Source: Pyrenula massariospora
Lineage: Eukaryota; Ascomycota; Eurotiomycetes; Pyrenulales; Pyrenulaceae
Reading direction: 5' to 3'
NCBI GenBank assembly: GCA_021030905.1
Contig: JAGFMI010000024.1
Span: 580,928 to 644,927 of the forward strand
DNA length: 64,000 nucleotides
Shown here: one piece after another, positions 1 to 12,404 of the stretch
Layout: each line of letters starts with the position of its first letter
How positions within the stretch are numbered: position 1 is the stretch's first letter
The notes under the pieces: model-generated
Databases searched by the model: none
Seen by the model: only the letters and a program-made list of their open reading frames with translations
What the model was told of the DNA's origin: nothing
Position numbers and translations under genes: made by a program

Positions 1-579
1 CGGCACGGCGGTTGATAATAATGTCTCGAATAAGGTCCTCATTGCTTTTGTCTGTGTGTACATCTACTTCTTCGCTTCGACCTGGGGTCCGATTGCCTGG
101 GTTGTGACAGGAGAGCTCTTCCCCCTCAAGGCTCGTGCACGGTGCTTGGCTATGACGACTGCCTCTAATTGGTGAGTAGCCGGTTGGAATTCTTTTGTGG
201 CGCATACGCTGACCCTGTTCTGTCTAGGCTGCTCAATTGGGCAATCGCATATGCTACTCCGTACATGGTCAACGATGGTCCAGGAAACGCGAATTTGCAA
301 GCGAAGGTGTTCTTTATCTGGGGCGGATTTTGTGTTATCTGTGTTGTATTTGTCTATTTCTGCATTTACGAGACCAAAGGTCTGTCACTTGAACAAGTCG
401 ACGAATTATACGCCAAGGTAGATCATGCCTGGCAATCCAAAGGGTTCGTGCCCACGGTCAGCTTTGCAGAGGTGCAGGACCTTGGACAGGCCGGAAGGCA
501 TGCGTCTCTGGCAGACTTGGAGGCGGGTGTTGAAAGGAAGAAGTCGGTGTCGCACGTGGTGGATTCAGAGAAGGTTTAG
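1..579 (+). CDS. MFS sugar (hexose) transporter, 3' part
   Basis: This is the C-terminal end of a sugar/H+ symporter-type transporter of the plasma membrane; the 5' part lies outside the window. The open frame starts at base 2 and is interrupted by one intron (172-227, GTGAGT...CTAG) that joins ..TASNW to LLNWAIAYATPYMV. Visible are the last transmembrane helices (IAFVCVYIYFFASTWGPIAW and VFFIWGGFCVICVVFVYFCI), the loop GELFPLKARAR between them, and the ETKGLSLEQVDELY motif that closes the sugar porter signature. The family motif E-T-K-G-L-S-L-E at the C-terminus is diagnostic. The cytosolic tail after it is about 50 residues. The substrate cannot be told from this fragment; glucose or another hexose is the usual case. 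Confidence 0.88.
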
Positions 580-1523
580 AGCATGCTGGCTTGAAGGGGT
601 CTCGATATAATTACGGAGATATCCGTATACCATGCCTATAGTCGAATCCCGGATGTCTTCATCTAAGAGGCAAATCTAAATTCCGATCCAACCTTTTTGT
701 CGACCCCGTGAGTTAATCTGCCCGTGGCAACGAGCCGTATCCGCGGCGGAGCGTTACGTAACTGGGGGCCGGATGTCTTGGCACCGACCTGCAGGGCTTC
801 TTTTTCAAGTCATCTGAAAGAATCTTGACTACAATCAACCTTTGAGGCTGGCGGCGGCAATCCAATGGCAAATGGCTGCCTTATCTCTGACCCTGTCGCG
901 CCGTAACGGCCAGCGTATCGATTCTTTCTGTTCCTGCGTTCTTCCCAGCCATCAGCGTGGGACAAGCGGGCCTCCCGTCGTCGTTCCTTTCCGCTTCCGG
1001 TTTGTTTTACACAACCGAAACCACCGAATCGGCCATGATGTCGTGTGTCTCAAGAGAGGAGCTCTCCTGGAGGCAAAAAGGAAGACATCCACAATGCTTA
1101 CCTGGAGAGATAGCCACTGCCGCTGCCAACGTCGTCGTTTGCTTGTCTCGATAAGTATTGCTTCTTCCTCTCCGCGGTTTTCTCCCGGCTCCCGTAGATC
1201 TTTAACATTGCCGCTTGGATAGTGACGCCTAGCTTTCGATGCGGCCTCCTCTTATCAATCCCATATCTCGACAGTCAAAGTAAATCTCAGGAGTTTCTAC
1301 CATCCTTGGTCAGCCCATTATCCTTAAGCCCCAAAGAACAGATTTTTGTGTGTATCAACGTTGTCTTTGTATCCCATGATCAACACTTGCGTTTTCTACT
1401 TTGCTCATGATTCAAGAACTTTGCGCCAAAATAGCGGGACTAAGGCCAATGTCTTATGTTCATTGAGCTTTGATTTGTATAGCTGAAACTTGGACGTGAC
1501 TCCCTCCAACACAGGCCCACGAC
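580..1523. other. Intergenic, transporter 3' side and Zn2Cys6 promoter
   Basis: About 0.94 kb without a convincing gene. It should hold the 3' UTR of the transporter and the promoter and 5' UTR of the downstream regulator. The longest frame (842-1222) is low-complexity and shows no family features. Pyrimidine-rich stretches precede the ATG at 1524. Confidence 0.5.
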
Positions 1524-3655
1524 ATGGCCATGGCTGCCACTCTTCAGCCATCGCCACTTCGTACAGAAACGCTGCGTTTGGCACCCTCTCCAAATACTGT
1601 CCCACGAAGCAACTCAGGTGGAGAAGTGCCGAGAAGGTCGAGCGGTGGTGACAATGCGACAATATGGTCATCGAGCTCGGCGAACGCGCTTTTACAGTGT
1701 GATGCATGCCGTAAGCGCCAAATCCGATGTGCCCTAAATGAAGTTACCCGAAAGTGTTATTCCTGTGATTTTCATCGACAAGACTGTGTGTTTCCAACTG
1801 TTTCACCTGTTTTACCTCGGAAGAGAAACTTTGAGGACGCTATGGATGGTCAAAGCCGCAGAGGGTGTGAATTCAAACCATCTCCCCAATCTACTGAATG
1901 CTAAATAGTGCGCCTAGATCATATCCTGCAATATTACCATCCCCAGTAAACTCTACGCCTCAACATCCCATATCCTCTTCAACAACGGCGCCACAACCAG
2001 GCAGAGCCTTCATACCACAAAATGCCACTTGGCCATCCTTTCTGAGCGACTCAATACAAGTCAGCGGCATGAGCACTGACCTTGAGGCAGCTTTGGTTGA
2101 TCACGTTCCACGAAATGACAAGGGAGAAACGTCTTTAGGAACATTGAACTTGAGAAAGACTGGTCCTTCTGGTACATACGCAAAAATATCAAGTGTATCT
2201 ACCTCACATTCCAAAGCTCTAAAGGCATACCGAATCCTCGACGAGACATCACAAGCTTACTTGCATCGATATTTTGTTTATAACCTTCAACCTAGCTTTC
2301 CAATAGTGGACGAACATAATTTGGCGGCCACAACCCCAGGTTTCTCGCAGGGCCACCCTGTTCGACTTGCGGTGACAGCATTTTCATTACGACAGTGGCA
2401 AGCAGAGACAGGGGCACCATTGCAATGTACGGAAGACGATATCATACAACTACGGGACGCCACCGTTGGCCTTTTGCAGTCAACGCTTACGGAGCCAAGT
2501 CTATCAACGATTCAGTGCGGACTCCTTCTCTGCCAGGATCCCGATATAGTCACGCCCACGCTGACCAGTCAATTAGTCGTAGCCGGTAATGCCCTAGGTC
2601 TTAGCCAAGATTGCTCACAATGGAATATTAGCGCCGCAGAAAAGCGTCTCCGCAAAAGGCTGGCGTGGGCCTTGTACGCTCAGGATAAATGGACAGCCCT
2701 CGTCCACGGCTGCCCATCACTAATTCAACCATTGAACTGGACTGTCAAACCTCTTGTTCCCGAAGACTTCGTCTCCGAATCGCCTCAATCAATTCCTCCA
2801 GACACCATCTCTCACGGCGCCTCTCTTTTTATCCAGTACATCGACCTAACCCTCATTCTTTCCGACATCCTCGCTGCCTTTTTCACCAACGCTGCCATTG
2901 CAGATCTAGACTCCGCCAATTCCAATGCCCGCACATCTCTCATCCTTTCACGTGCCAAGCCCATCCAACTCGCCCTGAAGAACTGGTTTTCCCGCCTTCC
3001 CACACTGCTCAAGATGGAGTCTCCTACCAATTCACCGACCAACGTCAACCCCTTTCTTCCTTCCAATGCCCCTCTCCACCTGTCGTACTTTGCTACCGAG
3101 ATCACCCTCCATCGCGTCATTGTCCGCTCCCTGCCCAGCCCTCCCAACCTGAGTGATTCAAATTCCTACCTCACGCACATCTGTCGCGCCGCCGCAAAGA
3201 CCCGCCTTATCTCCGCCATGGATTTCCTCAACCGCCTCCGCCGGGACCACCTCAACGATACGTTCTGGCCGTTTGCGTCCAGCATGAACGTGGCACTGGT
3301 TGGAAGTTTTGGGAGCCTGCTGAGGGTTACAAGTCCAACTTTTGAAGAGGCCGATTTCTATCGGATCAGGTGCGAGGAACTGAGATGGACTTTGGTGTCT
3401 AGCCGACAGGTCGGGGGTGGAAGCGAAGGATCGGGAATGGGAGTTGGGGAGAGACTGTTTGGGTATGCTATCCAGGGCCTGGATGCAGCAGTTGAGGTTG
3501 CGGCTTATGTGCCTGAGAAGCCAAGGTTTGTGCCGCCGGCGCCGCTGCCGTCCATGCATCGGGAATTGGTAGCAAAAGAGCGCGATGATCAGAATGATAC
3601 ACCAAGTGAGGAAGCCGACTTAGAAATGGTGGATGAGGCGAGCAATGAGACATAA
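1524..3655 (+). CDS. Zn2Cys6 fungal-specific transcription factor
   Basis: Nuclear DNA-binding regulator of about 695 residues. The zinc cluster lies at residues 59-88 (C59, C62, C69, C78, C81, C88; spacing CX2CX6CX8CX2CX6C) and is followed by the basic stretch PRKR. The N-terminus is Ser/Pro-rich. After the cluster comes a long fungal-specific transcription factor homology region; LHRYFVYNLQPSFPIVDE and the stretch around RLRKRLAWALYAQDKW are typical of it. The two frames are joined by a short intron, 1865-1908 (GTGTGA...TAG, 44 nt), which keeps the frame exactly. The C-terminal 30 residues are acidic. The cluster plus PRKR recalls the Dal81/TamA group of nitrogen co-regulators, but I cannot settle that. 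The target genes are unknown. Adjacency to a sugar transporter is suggestive only. Confidence 0.85.
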
Positions 3656-4330
3656 TATCCTTGACATCAAGGTGGACGGATTTGGGGCTCTTGGTTAGGA
3701 AGATCGAGTTGTTTGATAAGAATATGTGCCATTGAGCTGAAGAGTATGATTATTAGATCTAAAAACGAGACGAGTATGTTTGACGATACAGTACGATCAG
3801 GGCAGCATTGGTAAAGAGTCCCTTCCAGTAACAGTGTAAAAAACCGCCATTAGTGTTAAACATCTTTCAATGTAAGCGTAGGCTAATGTAATCCCAGCTC
3901 TTCTCCTGTTCGGACCCTCTGAGGTCTCATTTTGGAATATTTGGACAGTTTACAAGGCTGCGGTATCTTTTCAGACTCGTGGTCTGCTCCAAGGGCTCTC
4001 CTTGTTCGGTCTCACTGCCACGAGAAGCTACTGCGGGCTGCTCTTTGCTCCGCCCCAGCGCATCCTCCCGAGACTTCCTCCATCCCCCTCATAAGCTCCG
4101 GCCAAGAGCGACCCAAAACGATCCGCGACATGGCTGACCAAAGTGGACAATCAGCCACAGTGCTGGCGCCTGAGCTTTCGGCCATGAAGCTCGAATGGAT
4201 TCATGAGCTTCTCGATATTACCTGAAGCGGTCCGACTCGACTCTGCTTTGTCTACGACTTCCAAACCTCTGTGCCTGTATGACGCCCGCCATTTACCTGC
4301 TGTTACCAGCGCAGTCGACCTTGGCCCACG
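3656..4330. other. Intergenic, promoter of Sel1-repeat gene
   Basis: About 0.67 kb with the 3' UTR of the Zn2Cys6 gene and the upstream region of the Sel1 gene. Short frames at 3932-4225 and 4203-4460 have no family features and are treated as chance. Confidence 0.5.
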
Positions 4331-6637
4331 ATGCCGCTCAAAGATATTCTCAAGAAAAAGGACAAGATCGCTGAGCAAGATGCGTCTCTTTCACAGCCAA
4401 AGCAGGACTCAGTTCCTGAATTCACATTCATGCGGACGGACACCAATACTCAAGAGATAATTCAACCACCTACGTACGAAGGTGATCCCGACCCTGACAC
4501 AGATCCCAGCGAGCCAACGACGAGTCCACCTAAGCGATCTATGTTTAAACCTTTCAGAACGGCTTCTCAGACCTCTACTAGATCTAACCGATCCAGGAAG
4601 GAAGGGTCACCGCCAGAGAAAGACGGTGAGAAGAAGCGTCTATCTGAGCGACTACATTTCCCCAAATCCCGAGCCTCGAGTGCCAGCTCGAATGTCCCCT
4701 CCGACATACCAAATGCGCCCGACACTTACTCTCACTCCGTGGAAGCAAGAACAGACGCCGATGAAGCACAATGGGAAGCCCGCGCCACTATTTTAGCCCA
4801 AGGGACCTCCCAACCCTGTACACCTACCACGGTCCCAGACTGTCCACCGTCCTCAAATCCACAGCCACCCCAACCACTTGACCGTTCCCTTCCCACAAAC
4901 ACTACAAGCCGGCCCTCCGCCCGCCCACGAGCCCTTTCCGACGCCGACACTGACAGCACAATTCAGGACGCCATCCGCCTTCACGAGTCTGGCTCCTTAG
5001 CCGAAGCCACAACCCTCTTCGCCCGCCTCGCTTCTCAAGGAAATGTTCTCTCCCAAGTCCTTTATGGCCTCTCACTCCGCCACGGCTGGGGTTGTACGCC
5101 AGACCCACAGAACGCAGTCACATATCTCCGCGCGGCGGCCTCAAATTCTGCGGCTATTGAGCAAGAGGCCTTAAAGAGCGGAATGAAGAAAGGTGGTGCT
5201 GCGAAGGGGGAGCTGGTGCTGGCGATATTTGAGCTGGCTAATTGTTTTCGGCATGGGTGGGGAGTGGGGGTGGACAAGGTGGCTGCGAGACAGTATTATG
5301 AGACGGCGGCGAATTTGGGGGATACTGACGCGATGGAGGCGGCAGCATGGTGTTATCTGGAGGGCTTTGGCGGAAAGAAGGACAAGGTGAGTTCTAAACT
5401 TCTTTCATTTCATCGAAACCACCGGGTGAGACGAATCCTCGCCGTGGGCGCCATCAATCATGGGAGTGAAAATGGATCGGCGATTCCAGGACTTGACGGA
5501 GGCTCCCAGGAGATGTTACGGTTGCGACAACCTTCAGACCCGGTCAAAGAGAAGAGAGTCGATCAGCTCCTGGTGCTGCTGTTCTGATCTCAAATATCGA
5601 GCACAAAGGAATTCCAATCCGATCCCAATCACCTGGCCTGCAAGAAGAAATTGGAGTTGCAACTGCATCACATTTGAGCATATCTTTCTCTTTCACTACC
5701 ATCTCAAGCCCAACCAACAGACGCTTTTCGATCCCGTCCCTAAACCCGTCCCTCCACCGCTTCACTTTGGGCACCAACCCCCGCCCCCAAGCTCCTTCCC
5801 CACTCCACCAGCCGGAATCCTCCTCCCTCCACGCATCTACGTCTTGCATTACCTCGAACGCCGGGACCCTCTCTCCGTCTTGCCCCGTCTGCTCTATCAC
5901 ATCACCACCCAGCTCAGATTCCCCGATTTACTGACATCTTACCCAATCTAGTTCAAAGCCGCGCAACTCCTCCGCCTAGCTGAAAAGGAAGGTGCTCAGA
6001 CCGTGGGGAACAGCTGGTACGTACCAATCTTCAATGCTCGTATTCCTCATTTCCCTTTTCGGCTTCCCCTTTCCAAGTTGGCCTTCATCTGGCCCTGCGT
6101 CCTAGCGAAATGATGTGATGCGATGTGCTTTTTATTGCTATCCGAGCCCGGGCAAGCACAAAATAGGAGAGAATCGAATGCAGAGACCTGCCCTACTTTG
6201 TCTACCTTGTCTTCGACCTCGAGCCACAAAACGTCACCCCAGACCTGTCTGTCATCCCACGCGCCGCTTTGGGCATCACTGTCGCAGTGATGGTGGCGGT
6301 GGTGGTGGCCGTGTTTGCGGCCAAGCGCTCACTAGCGGGTTTCATGCCAAGACCTCCCGACGACAGGCCCAGACGAGCTGGGTATTCAGCCTGCGGCCGT
6401 GGAAGAGACCTCGTTAGTTCGGCTCCCAACCACCCGCATTCTCACCATTGGGTCGATTCCTACGGAGTTATTGTTTGTTTATTTATTTGTTTCTTTCCGG
6501 GCCCAAGCAAGGCGGAGTGCGGGCCGTGGTGATTTGGTCGATTGATTGCTTGGATTGTGTGCGTGCCTTTTATCGATGCTGATGCTAACGCGTTGCCCCT
6601 GAATAGGATTTGGAAGGAGAAATACAATCCGAAATAA
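4331..6637 (+). CDS. Sel1-repeat (SEL1/TPR-like) protein
   Basis: Predicted 383-residue protein with a disordered Ser/Pro/charged N-terminal half (to about residue 210) and Sel1-like repeats in the C-terminal half. Repeat motifs visible include LARLASQGNVLSQVLYGLSL, VTYLRAAASN, ANCFRHGWGVGVDKVAARQY and AAWCYLEGFGGKKDK. Sel1 repeats form alpha-alpha solenoids used for protein contacts; in fungi such proteins include chitin synthase activators of the SKT5/CHS4 kind, but the present one is shorter and its partner is unknown. There are three exons: 4331-5386, 5952-6016 and 6607-6637. The joins give KKDK-FKAAQLLRLAEKEG and NSW-IWKEKYNPK-stop, the expected ending for this family. Both introns are very long for this window (565 and 590 nt). 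The start MPLKDILKKKDK resembles homologues I know, which supports this ATG. Confidence 0.8.
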
Positions 6638-7945
6638 ACCGCGGTCCGTGCTCGGGTCTGGGGGCCTTGTTGGGGATGAGTTGCCATGAACGTGACGGGA
6701 GTTTTCCAGCGTCACGGTGTTGGAACGGGGCTTCTTACGACCGACCGACAGGAATTGGGGTTACGCGCGGAAAAGCACAGCGATCCCGGCGTGGTGGGTG
6801 AGGGTTGGGAATCAGGGCTGGGTGTGCAGGCGTATATCTTGCTATTCTAGCATCATCTATCTCGACTTGAGTCAAATTGGGTTAGGTAGGGTTGGGCCAA
6901 AAGCATTACGGCATGATGGATAAGATGAGACGAAGTGATGATGATGGCATCCACAAGGGCATATTCATATTCATATTCGTATTCATCTTCAATTTCAATT
7001 CGTAACAAACGTTCGTTCATCGTGTCGTCAATTAAACTGACGCGAGTCGTTTCATTTCATTACAACACACAACAACAACACAACAACCAAGGTCAATAAT
7101 CCCGAATGCTTTGCCTGCTCGCTCGCTCGCTTAACAACATTTGTGGGCAAAAAAATTCAATTAAAAAGGGCCAGACATCATCCCCAGAATGATTTGACAT
7201 ATGTTGCATCCCAAAAATTTCCGGGGGGGCTCACTTCGCCCAGATTACGTGCGTCTGCAATCGGTTTGAGAGCGCTGATAGCTCTGGAAGCCTTCGAATC
7301 ATTTCTGACCCCCGACCCTGAGCCTGACATGATACCTAGGGAGCCCCCCCTCCTCTCTCCCTTGTCCTCCCTTCCTTTTCTCCACCGTACAGCATGTAGG
7401 TGACAACCCAACCGAAACGAAGTCCAAGTCTTCGTGATTTCCCGAACTAGAATCTAGGAAAACCCGAAGATGTGATGTCCGAAGCCCCGGATGATGTGAA
7501 GGCATGTCATGTCAGATAGCAACACCAACAGTGTGGGAAAAAGGCGACAAAAGTCGATAAACTCGCTTGCTAAGGTAAGCATGCTAATCATGCTTGCTGG
7601 AATTCGTGAAAATGTAAAGTCATTATAACGTCATGTCATGGCATGTCGAATGGAAAAAGGGTTGAGTTGGAAAATTCCGCCGAAAAGATATGAGATGGGA
7701 CTAGTTAGACTGGTGCTTGTTGAAGGCCCGTTGCCGGGTTTGTGCTGCTGTTTTATCATTCATTTTTTGGGTTGAAGCGTGCTCGCTGTCGATTGAAAAC
7801 TGTTCGTAAATGGCCGTGATAGATATGGTAGGAAATAAACTGCATGGTCATGGGATTGGTTGATTTTTCGTGGTTCGAGTAGAGTGTGGGGAGACTGTCG
7901 ACGAAGTCGGGGCCGGAGTCCTTCTTCACGCCTAGCCCACCTCTT
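6638..7945. other. Convergent intergenic region with simple repeats
   Basis: 1.3 kb between the convergent Sel1 and bZIP genes. I see no gene. Simple-sequence tracts occur at about 6959-6990 (cat/tat-rich hexamer-like repeats) and 7063-7090 (aac-rich). It presumably holds both 3' UTRs. Confidence 0.5.
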
Positions 7946-9912
7946 TTATCCATCTCTCTGCTCCTCACACCTTCTCACCATCTCCTGAAAATCCTTCACA
8001 ACCTTCTCCGGGACCATCTCCCAGAGCAAGCTCCTTTCATAGACTTCGCCCCTAACAGTCCTCCCCACTCCTTCCCTCTCGCCTCTCATCGCTGCCAGCG
8101 CCCGCTGCAGCTCGGTCTGCTTCCCATCCTTTTCGGGGGCGGGTGCAGCTTCTAGGTCAAAATCTCCATCGGCGTCTGTGTCAGAGAGCGGGGGCGAGGT
8201 GGAGAGGAATGGGTCTGGATTTGTGATGTGGGCATATTGGGCGGGTGTGAGGGAGAAGGCCGCGGCTTCGGATTGGGAGCGGGTGGGGAGGGAAAGGGTA
8301 TTGTGGAGGTGTTCGAGTTGAGAAGGGCCACCGGTTATTTGGGAGAGCTGATTGGAGGACAGTGTTGTTGTTGTCGCGGAGGGTTTGGTAGGACTTGCGG
8401 AAGCGAGGACAGCTTTGAGGACGTTGGCGCTTTCGGCGCGGTATTCGGACGGAAGGGGTGGGATGGAGTTGGTGAGGGCGGCAGAGTTTGACGTGGACGA
8501 TGTGGTAGTGGTGGAAGGAGTGTTAGAGGCAATGAAAGCGCCAAAGAGAAGGCACATGTAGAAGGCGTTCCAGCTGAAGGGGAGCTCGGCGGGTTTGGTC
8601 GCCTCCGTAGGCTTGTTAGGTTGTAGTGTTTCCGTTGGTGGCATGGGAGTCGGCTCGCGCTTGATGGTGTCGGTGTCCATCTTGTAGTCAGGAGCGGGGA
8701 TGGTGAAGTCGTCCCAGCCTTGAGCCTCCATCCCCATGCCGTCGAAAGAGGAATACTCGTTGGTGAAAACGTTTCCAGGAGCGGTATCCGGAGTTGGTTG
8801 ATTATACTGAGCCTGCTGTTCAAGATGCTCAAGGTGCTCACGCAGGATCCCGATTCGTTTCCGGAGATCGCCGGTTTCGAGGGTATGAACACGGATCATC
8901 TCATCTCGCTCTTGATGTAAATTTTCGATATATTGCTTTAGTTGCTGATTTTCGGCTTGCCACTGACCGCGTTCTTGAAGTAGAGCAGCTTCATTTCGTC
9001 GAGCGTCGGTAAGAGCATCCTCTAGCTCCGTCAAACAGGAGGCGAATTGCTTCTTCTCCTCTTCAAGTTTCTCAGTGTGCATCTTCTTTCGCTGACGGGA
9101 GTCAAGGCTAAGGCCGGTTAGTGATAGCCATCAATGTAACAAGCATGTACCTACGCAGCTTGTCGATTCCTGAGTAACCTCTTTTGTTGCTTGAGTTCCT
9201 TCACTTCCTGTTCATCCGTTGAGATTTTGATCAAGTTATCGATGTTGCTTAAGGTCCTCTCAGCCGGAATCTCGAACCTCGCATTCTTCTTCCTAATCCC
9301 GTCTCGTTGCAGGTGGATCGATGGCGAGCCCAACCTGAACGTCGGACTTCGTACCGGCCGCGATGTGTCGGCAGTGTCCGAAGAAGCCGCCGACATCCAA
9401 CCTTGACTTGACTGAGGCGACATCGGAACGGCGGAGTTTGGCTGTGATTCAGGGGCATACGAAACCTGCGGGAAGTCGACATTGCTCTGAAAAGGTAACC
9501 CTGAAGCAGTACCGAAGTCATGGGGCACTTGATCGAAGGCTGAGCTGGGTGTACAGGATGCAGATCCTTGGTTCAGCGCCGCCCAACCTGATTGCTGTGC
9601 ATAAGCAGCAGCTTGCGCTGTATCTATACGGACGAAAGGACTATGACCTGAGAAAGAAGGCGACTGCTGAGGCATGCGAGGTTGAGCCATGGCCTCCTGA
9701 CGATATTGCTCCCACATGTTGCCGCGAGGAGACAGGGTTTCTCCGGAAGGTCTCCTCTGGTCCGTGGGAGAGATGATGTTTGACGGATCGGCCTCTAGGA
9801 TCTGTGTGTCCAGGACACTCATGTCATCTTCCTCGGCGGTCGACGGTTTAGTGTCGGACGGCCATGGATGATTTGGGTAGTACTCGTAGTTTTGGGAGTA
9901 CCTCGTTGCCAT
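7946..9912 (-). CDS. meaB: bZIP transcription factor, MeaB-like
   Basis: Predicted 639-residue nuclear regulator. Two exons, 9912-9155 and 9107-7946, join in phase across GC|GTAGGT...TTAG|C and rebuild an unbroken basic region, LLRNRQAALDSRQRKK (about residues 243-261), with the N-X7-R bZIP signature. A long leucine-zipper/coiled coil follows to about residue 350. The N-terminal 230 residues are Ser/Gln/Pro-rich, with RKKNARFEIPAERTLSNID just before the basic region. This pre-basic segment and KELKQQKRLL are what I know from fungal MeaB, a bZIP protein acting in nitrogen regulation, so the symbol is given with moderate certainty. A hydrophobic stretch, FSWNAFYMCLLFGAFIAS, sits at about residues 430-447. 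The C-terminal 150 residues contain SPPLSDTDADGDF and end in a charged helix. Confidence 0.82.
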
Positions 9913-12404
9913 TTTGAATGTCCTGAGGCGGGCAGAGTAGCGGTGTGGGGGAGCGAGGGGCGGCGGGGAACCGCGTGGCGGCGGGTTTCAAGAAAGATTT
10001 AAAAACAACGAGCGGTGAAGCAAGCAACGGATAGATCAGGACGCATCCATTTAAAGAAAAAATAAGAGACAGCCGCAAACCCAAGAATACAGCAGGGTGA
10101 GGGAGATCCGCTGCAGCGCGGGAGTGAGGACGATGAAACGGGGTGCGGCGGTGGAGTTTATGAAATGGTGAATACGGTACTGGGAGGAAGCATTGGGTGC
10201 TTGTACCGTGATCGGGTTCCACGCCCGCGAAAGCCGCGGGACGGTCAATGGCCACAGAGGGAGAGGATGACCACTGACGGAAGCAGACGCCTTGCTTCCC
10301 ATGGGCGGGGGGGCACAGAGCTACGGGCCTTGGTGTCAGCGAGGAGCGGTCGCAGAAGAGGCCTGGTGGTCCTTTGCGGAGATGGAGCGCATTGGCGATT
10401 GGAGGCCTCTTTCGAGGTTGGGCAGACGTGCAGTAGAAGCACGGGGGGTGGGAGGAGGGCGCCTTGGGAGTGGTTCACTGGCTTCTCGCGGGGCCAGATG
10501 CCGGCTGTGTCAGTTGTCGTTGGTGGTTATGCGTTTTGATCGTGCTTTAGGCTGTGGGAGCGAGTCGGTGTGTGGGAGGCGGTTGTCGTGAGCCAGTGGC
10601 AGGCGAGGAGCCGCTTGATGCCAAGGCCTGCCAGCGACTCGCCGGGCGGCGTCGTCGCGAGAGGGAGATCCAGAGATCCAAAAAAATAAAAAAGTAAAAT
10701 TCATATCCAACGTCAAGCACTACCATGTTCTGTACCTTGTGTTCCCGACGGCGGTAGACAGGCGAAACAGCGGTTTCTGTTTGCATGCGCGCGTCCATCG
10801 GCAGCGGATATGCGGCCATCACAGAAAACGCGCAGAGCGCAGCCTGGGAGCGAGCGCGTTGGGGCACCGTTTACTATCAGCGAGGTGTGCCCTAAACGGC
10901 CGGGAGCCCGGTCTCCTGGGGGCCCATGGACGGCTAGGATTGGGGCCCCGCCCTAACAGAGCAGATGATGCACCCGCCATCTCTAGTCCTCTCCTATCTC
11001 GATCTCGCGATGCAACTGTCTCAGTGTTACTGTGGCTCAACTCGGCCCGCTGCCAGGCTCCTGATAGTGCTTGTCTGCATTGGTCACACGAACGAACCTG
11101 TCTCAACCCAGTGACATCTCCAGTCCTGGGTCACATGGAGATGCCCTTCCTATTATAGTACTGATAAGACATTACCACTGCTTTGCTGCAGGCAAGTGTA
11201 GATCGTATCTCAGCAGTATCTCTACTTATCAGAAACATCGTCTGCGCAGCCGAGGCAAACCTTCTACCCCTCCATGGACCAGCGTCAACTATGGTTATCA
11301 ATATCGAATGGCCTGGGACCATGGAACGCTCCTACTTTCCGCAATTGCTCTACTTGCTCTCGATCGGCTACTCTCTTCTCCTTCGCTCGTCGCCCGGACA
11401 GTAATTCTCAACCTCAACCCGGACTTTGTGAAACCGCGACAAGATTATCTCACCCGGCGAGGAGCCCGCAGGATGAGCGAACGGTCGCACAACGAACCTC
11501 AATTTCAGTCTCCTCCATTAGCCAGAAACTGAGTCTCCTCTCGCTCACTCGCCGGCACAGGATCCATGCCTCGTTGCCGACGTTTGTGGCACAACCAATG
11601 TAGGCTTTGTAACCAGCATTGATAGGCTAGGAGCATTGAGAAGGCTCGATAGTCGAAGAGCTGTCTATTGGCGTATCGTATATGCTTGAAATGGTGCCGG
11701 TGGTGGCTGCAGAGTTATTAAGCGTTGTGAAAGGGATGAAAATCAAGGCGCCAATATGGGAATTGTTTCTCAGCCTCAACTCAATCCCATCCACCCTATG
11801 TCCTCATCACGATCTGGGATAGATCTGCGTGTGTGGTTGGAGCCTCAACTTGCGCCTGGTATGTCAGCAGGAAATCCATTGTAATACATTTTGCATTTCT
11901 GAGGAAATCAAATCAATTGCTAGATCACATTACTCTAGCAGCAATTGGTAGACAGAGAATCACTAGCATTCTTACTGCTGCCCAAAGTGAGGCTGTTGGA
12001 GAAAAGTGGATAAGTTGGCATCGTGATTGGGTTACGGGCGAAGAGGCCATCCAGTGGCCGCATTCGCGTCCGCATTCTGACACAAAGGATCTTTGGAACA
12101 CTCTCGTGACTTTCTCATATTCTTGGGGCCAAGCTATCCTTAGCCACCTCGTCTTTTGCTTCTATGACATTTGGAGAGAAGTCTTATTTTCAAACATCGA
12201 TTGGACATGATCAATGAAGTCATGCTCGCAAATGACGGGAGAGAACAGTGTAACTAATAAGCTTGGGTAACCCCAAGCTCAAGAGTCACCTCTAAAGAAT
12301 GAATGAGATGAAAAAGAAACTAGATCATATCCACCGTCTAGATCGTGTATCATGCGATAGGGTATCTTCGAGTAAACGAACTCCACCAAAGTACTAGGTT
12401 TCGT
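9913..12404. other. Long gene-free stretch upstream of the bZIP gene
   Basis: About 2.5 kb between the 5' end of the bZIP gene and the 3' end of the CCCH gene. The part 9913-11100 is GC-rich and probably holds the bZIP promoter and leader. Several overlapping frames on both strands (10165-10539, 10547-10867, 11071-11532, 11833-12210) show no domain, no conserved-looking composition and no agreement on strand, so I call none of them genes. Confidence 0.45.

Noticed and set aside
842-1222. 126-codon frame upstream of the Zn2Cys6 gene
   Set aside because: No start context, no domain, biased composition; most likely promoter or leader sequence.
10165-11603. Several overlapping frames on both strands
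   Set aside because: They contradict one another in strand and frame, and none has splice support or family features.
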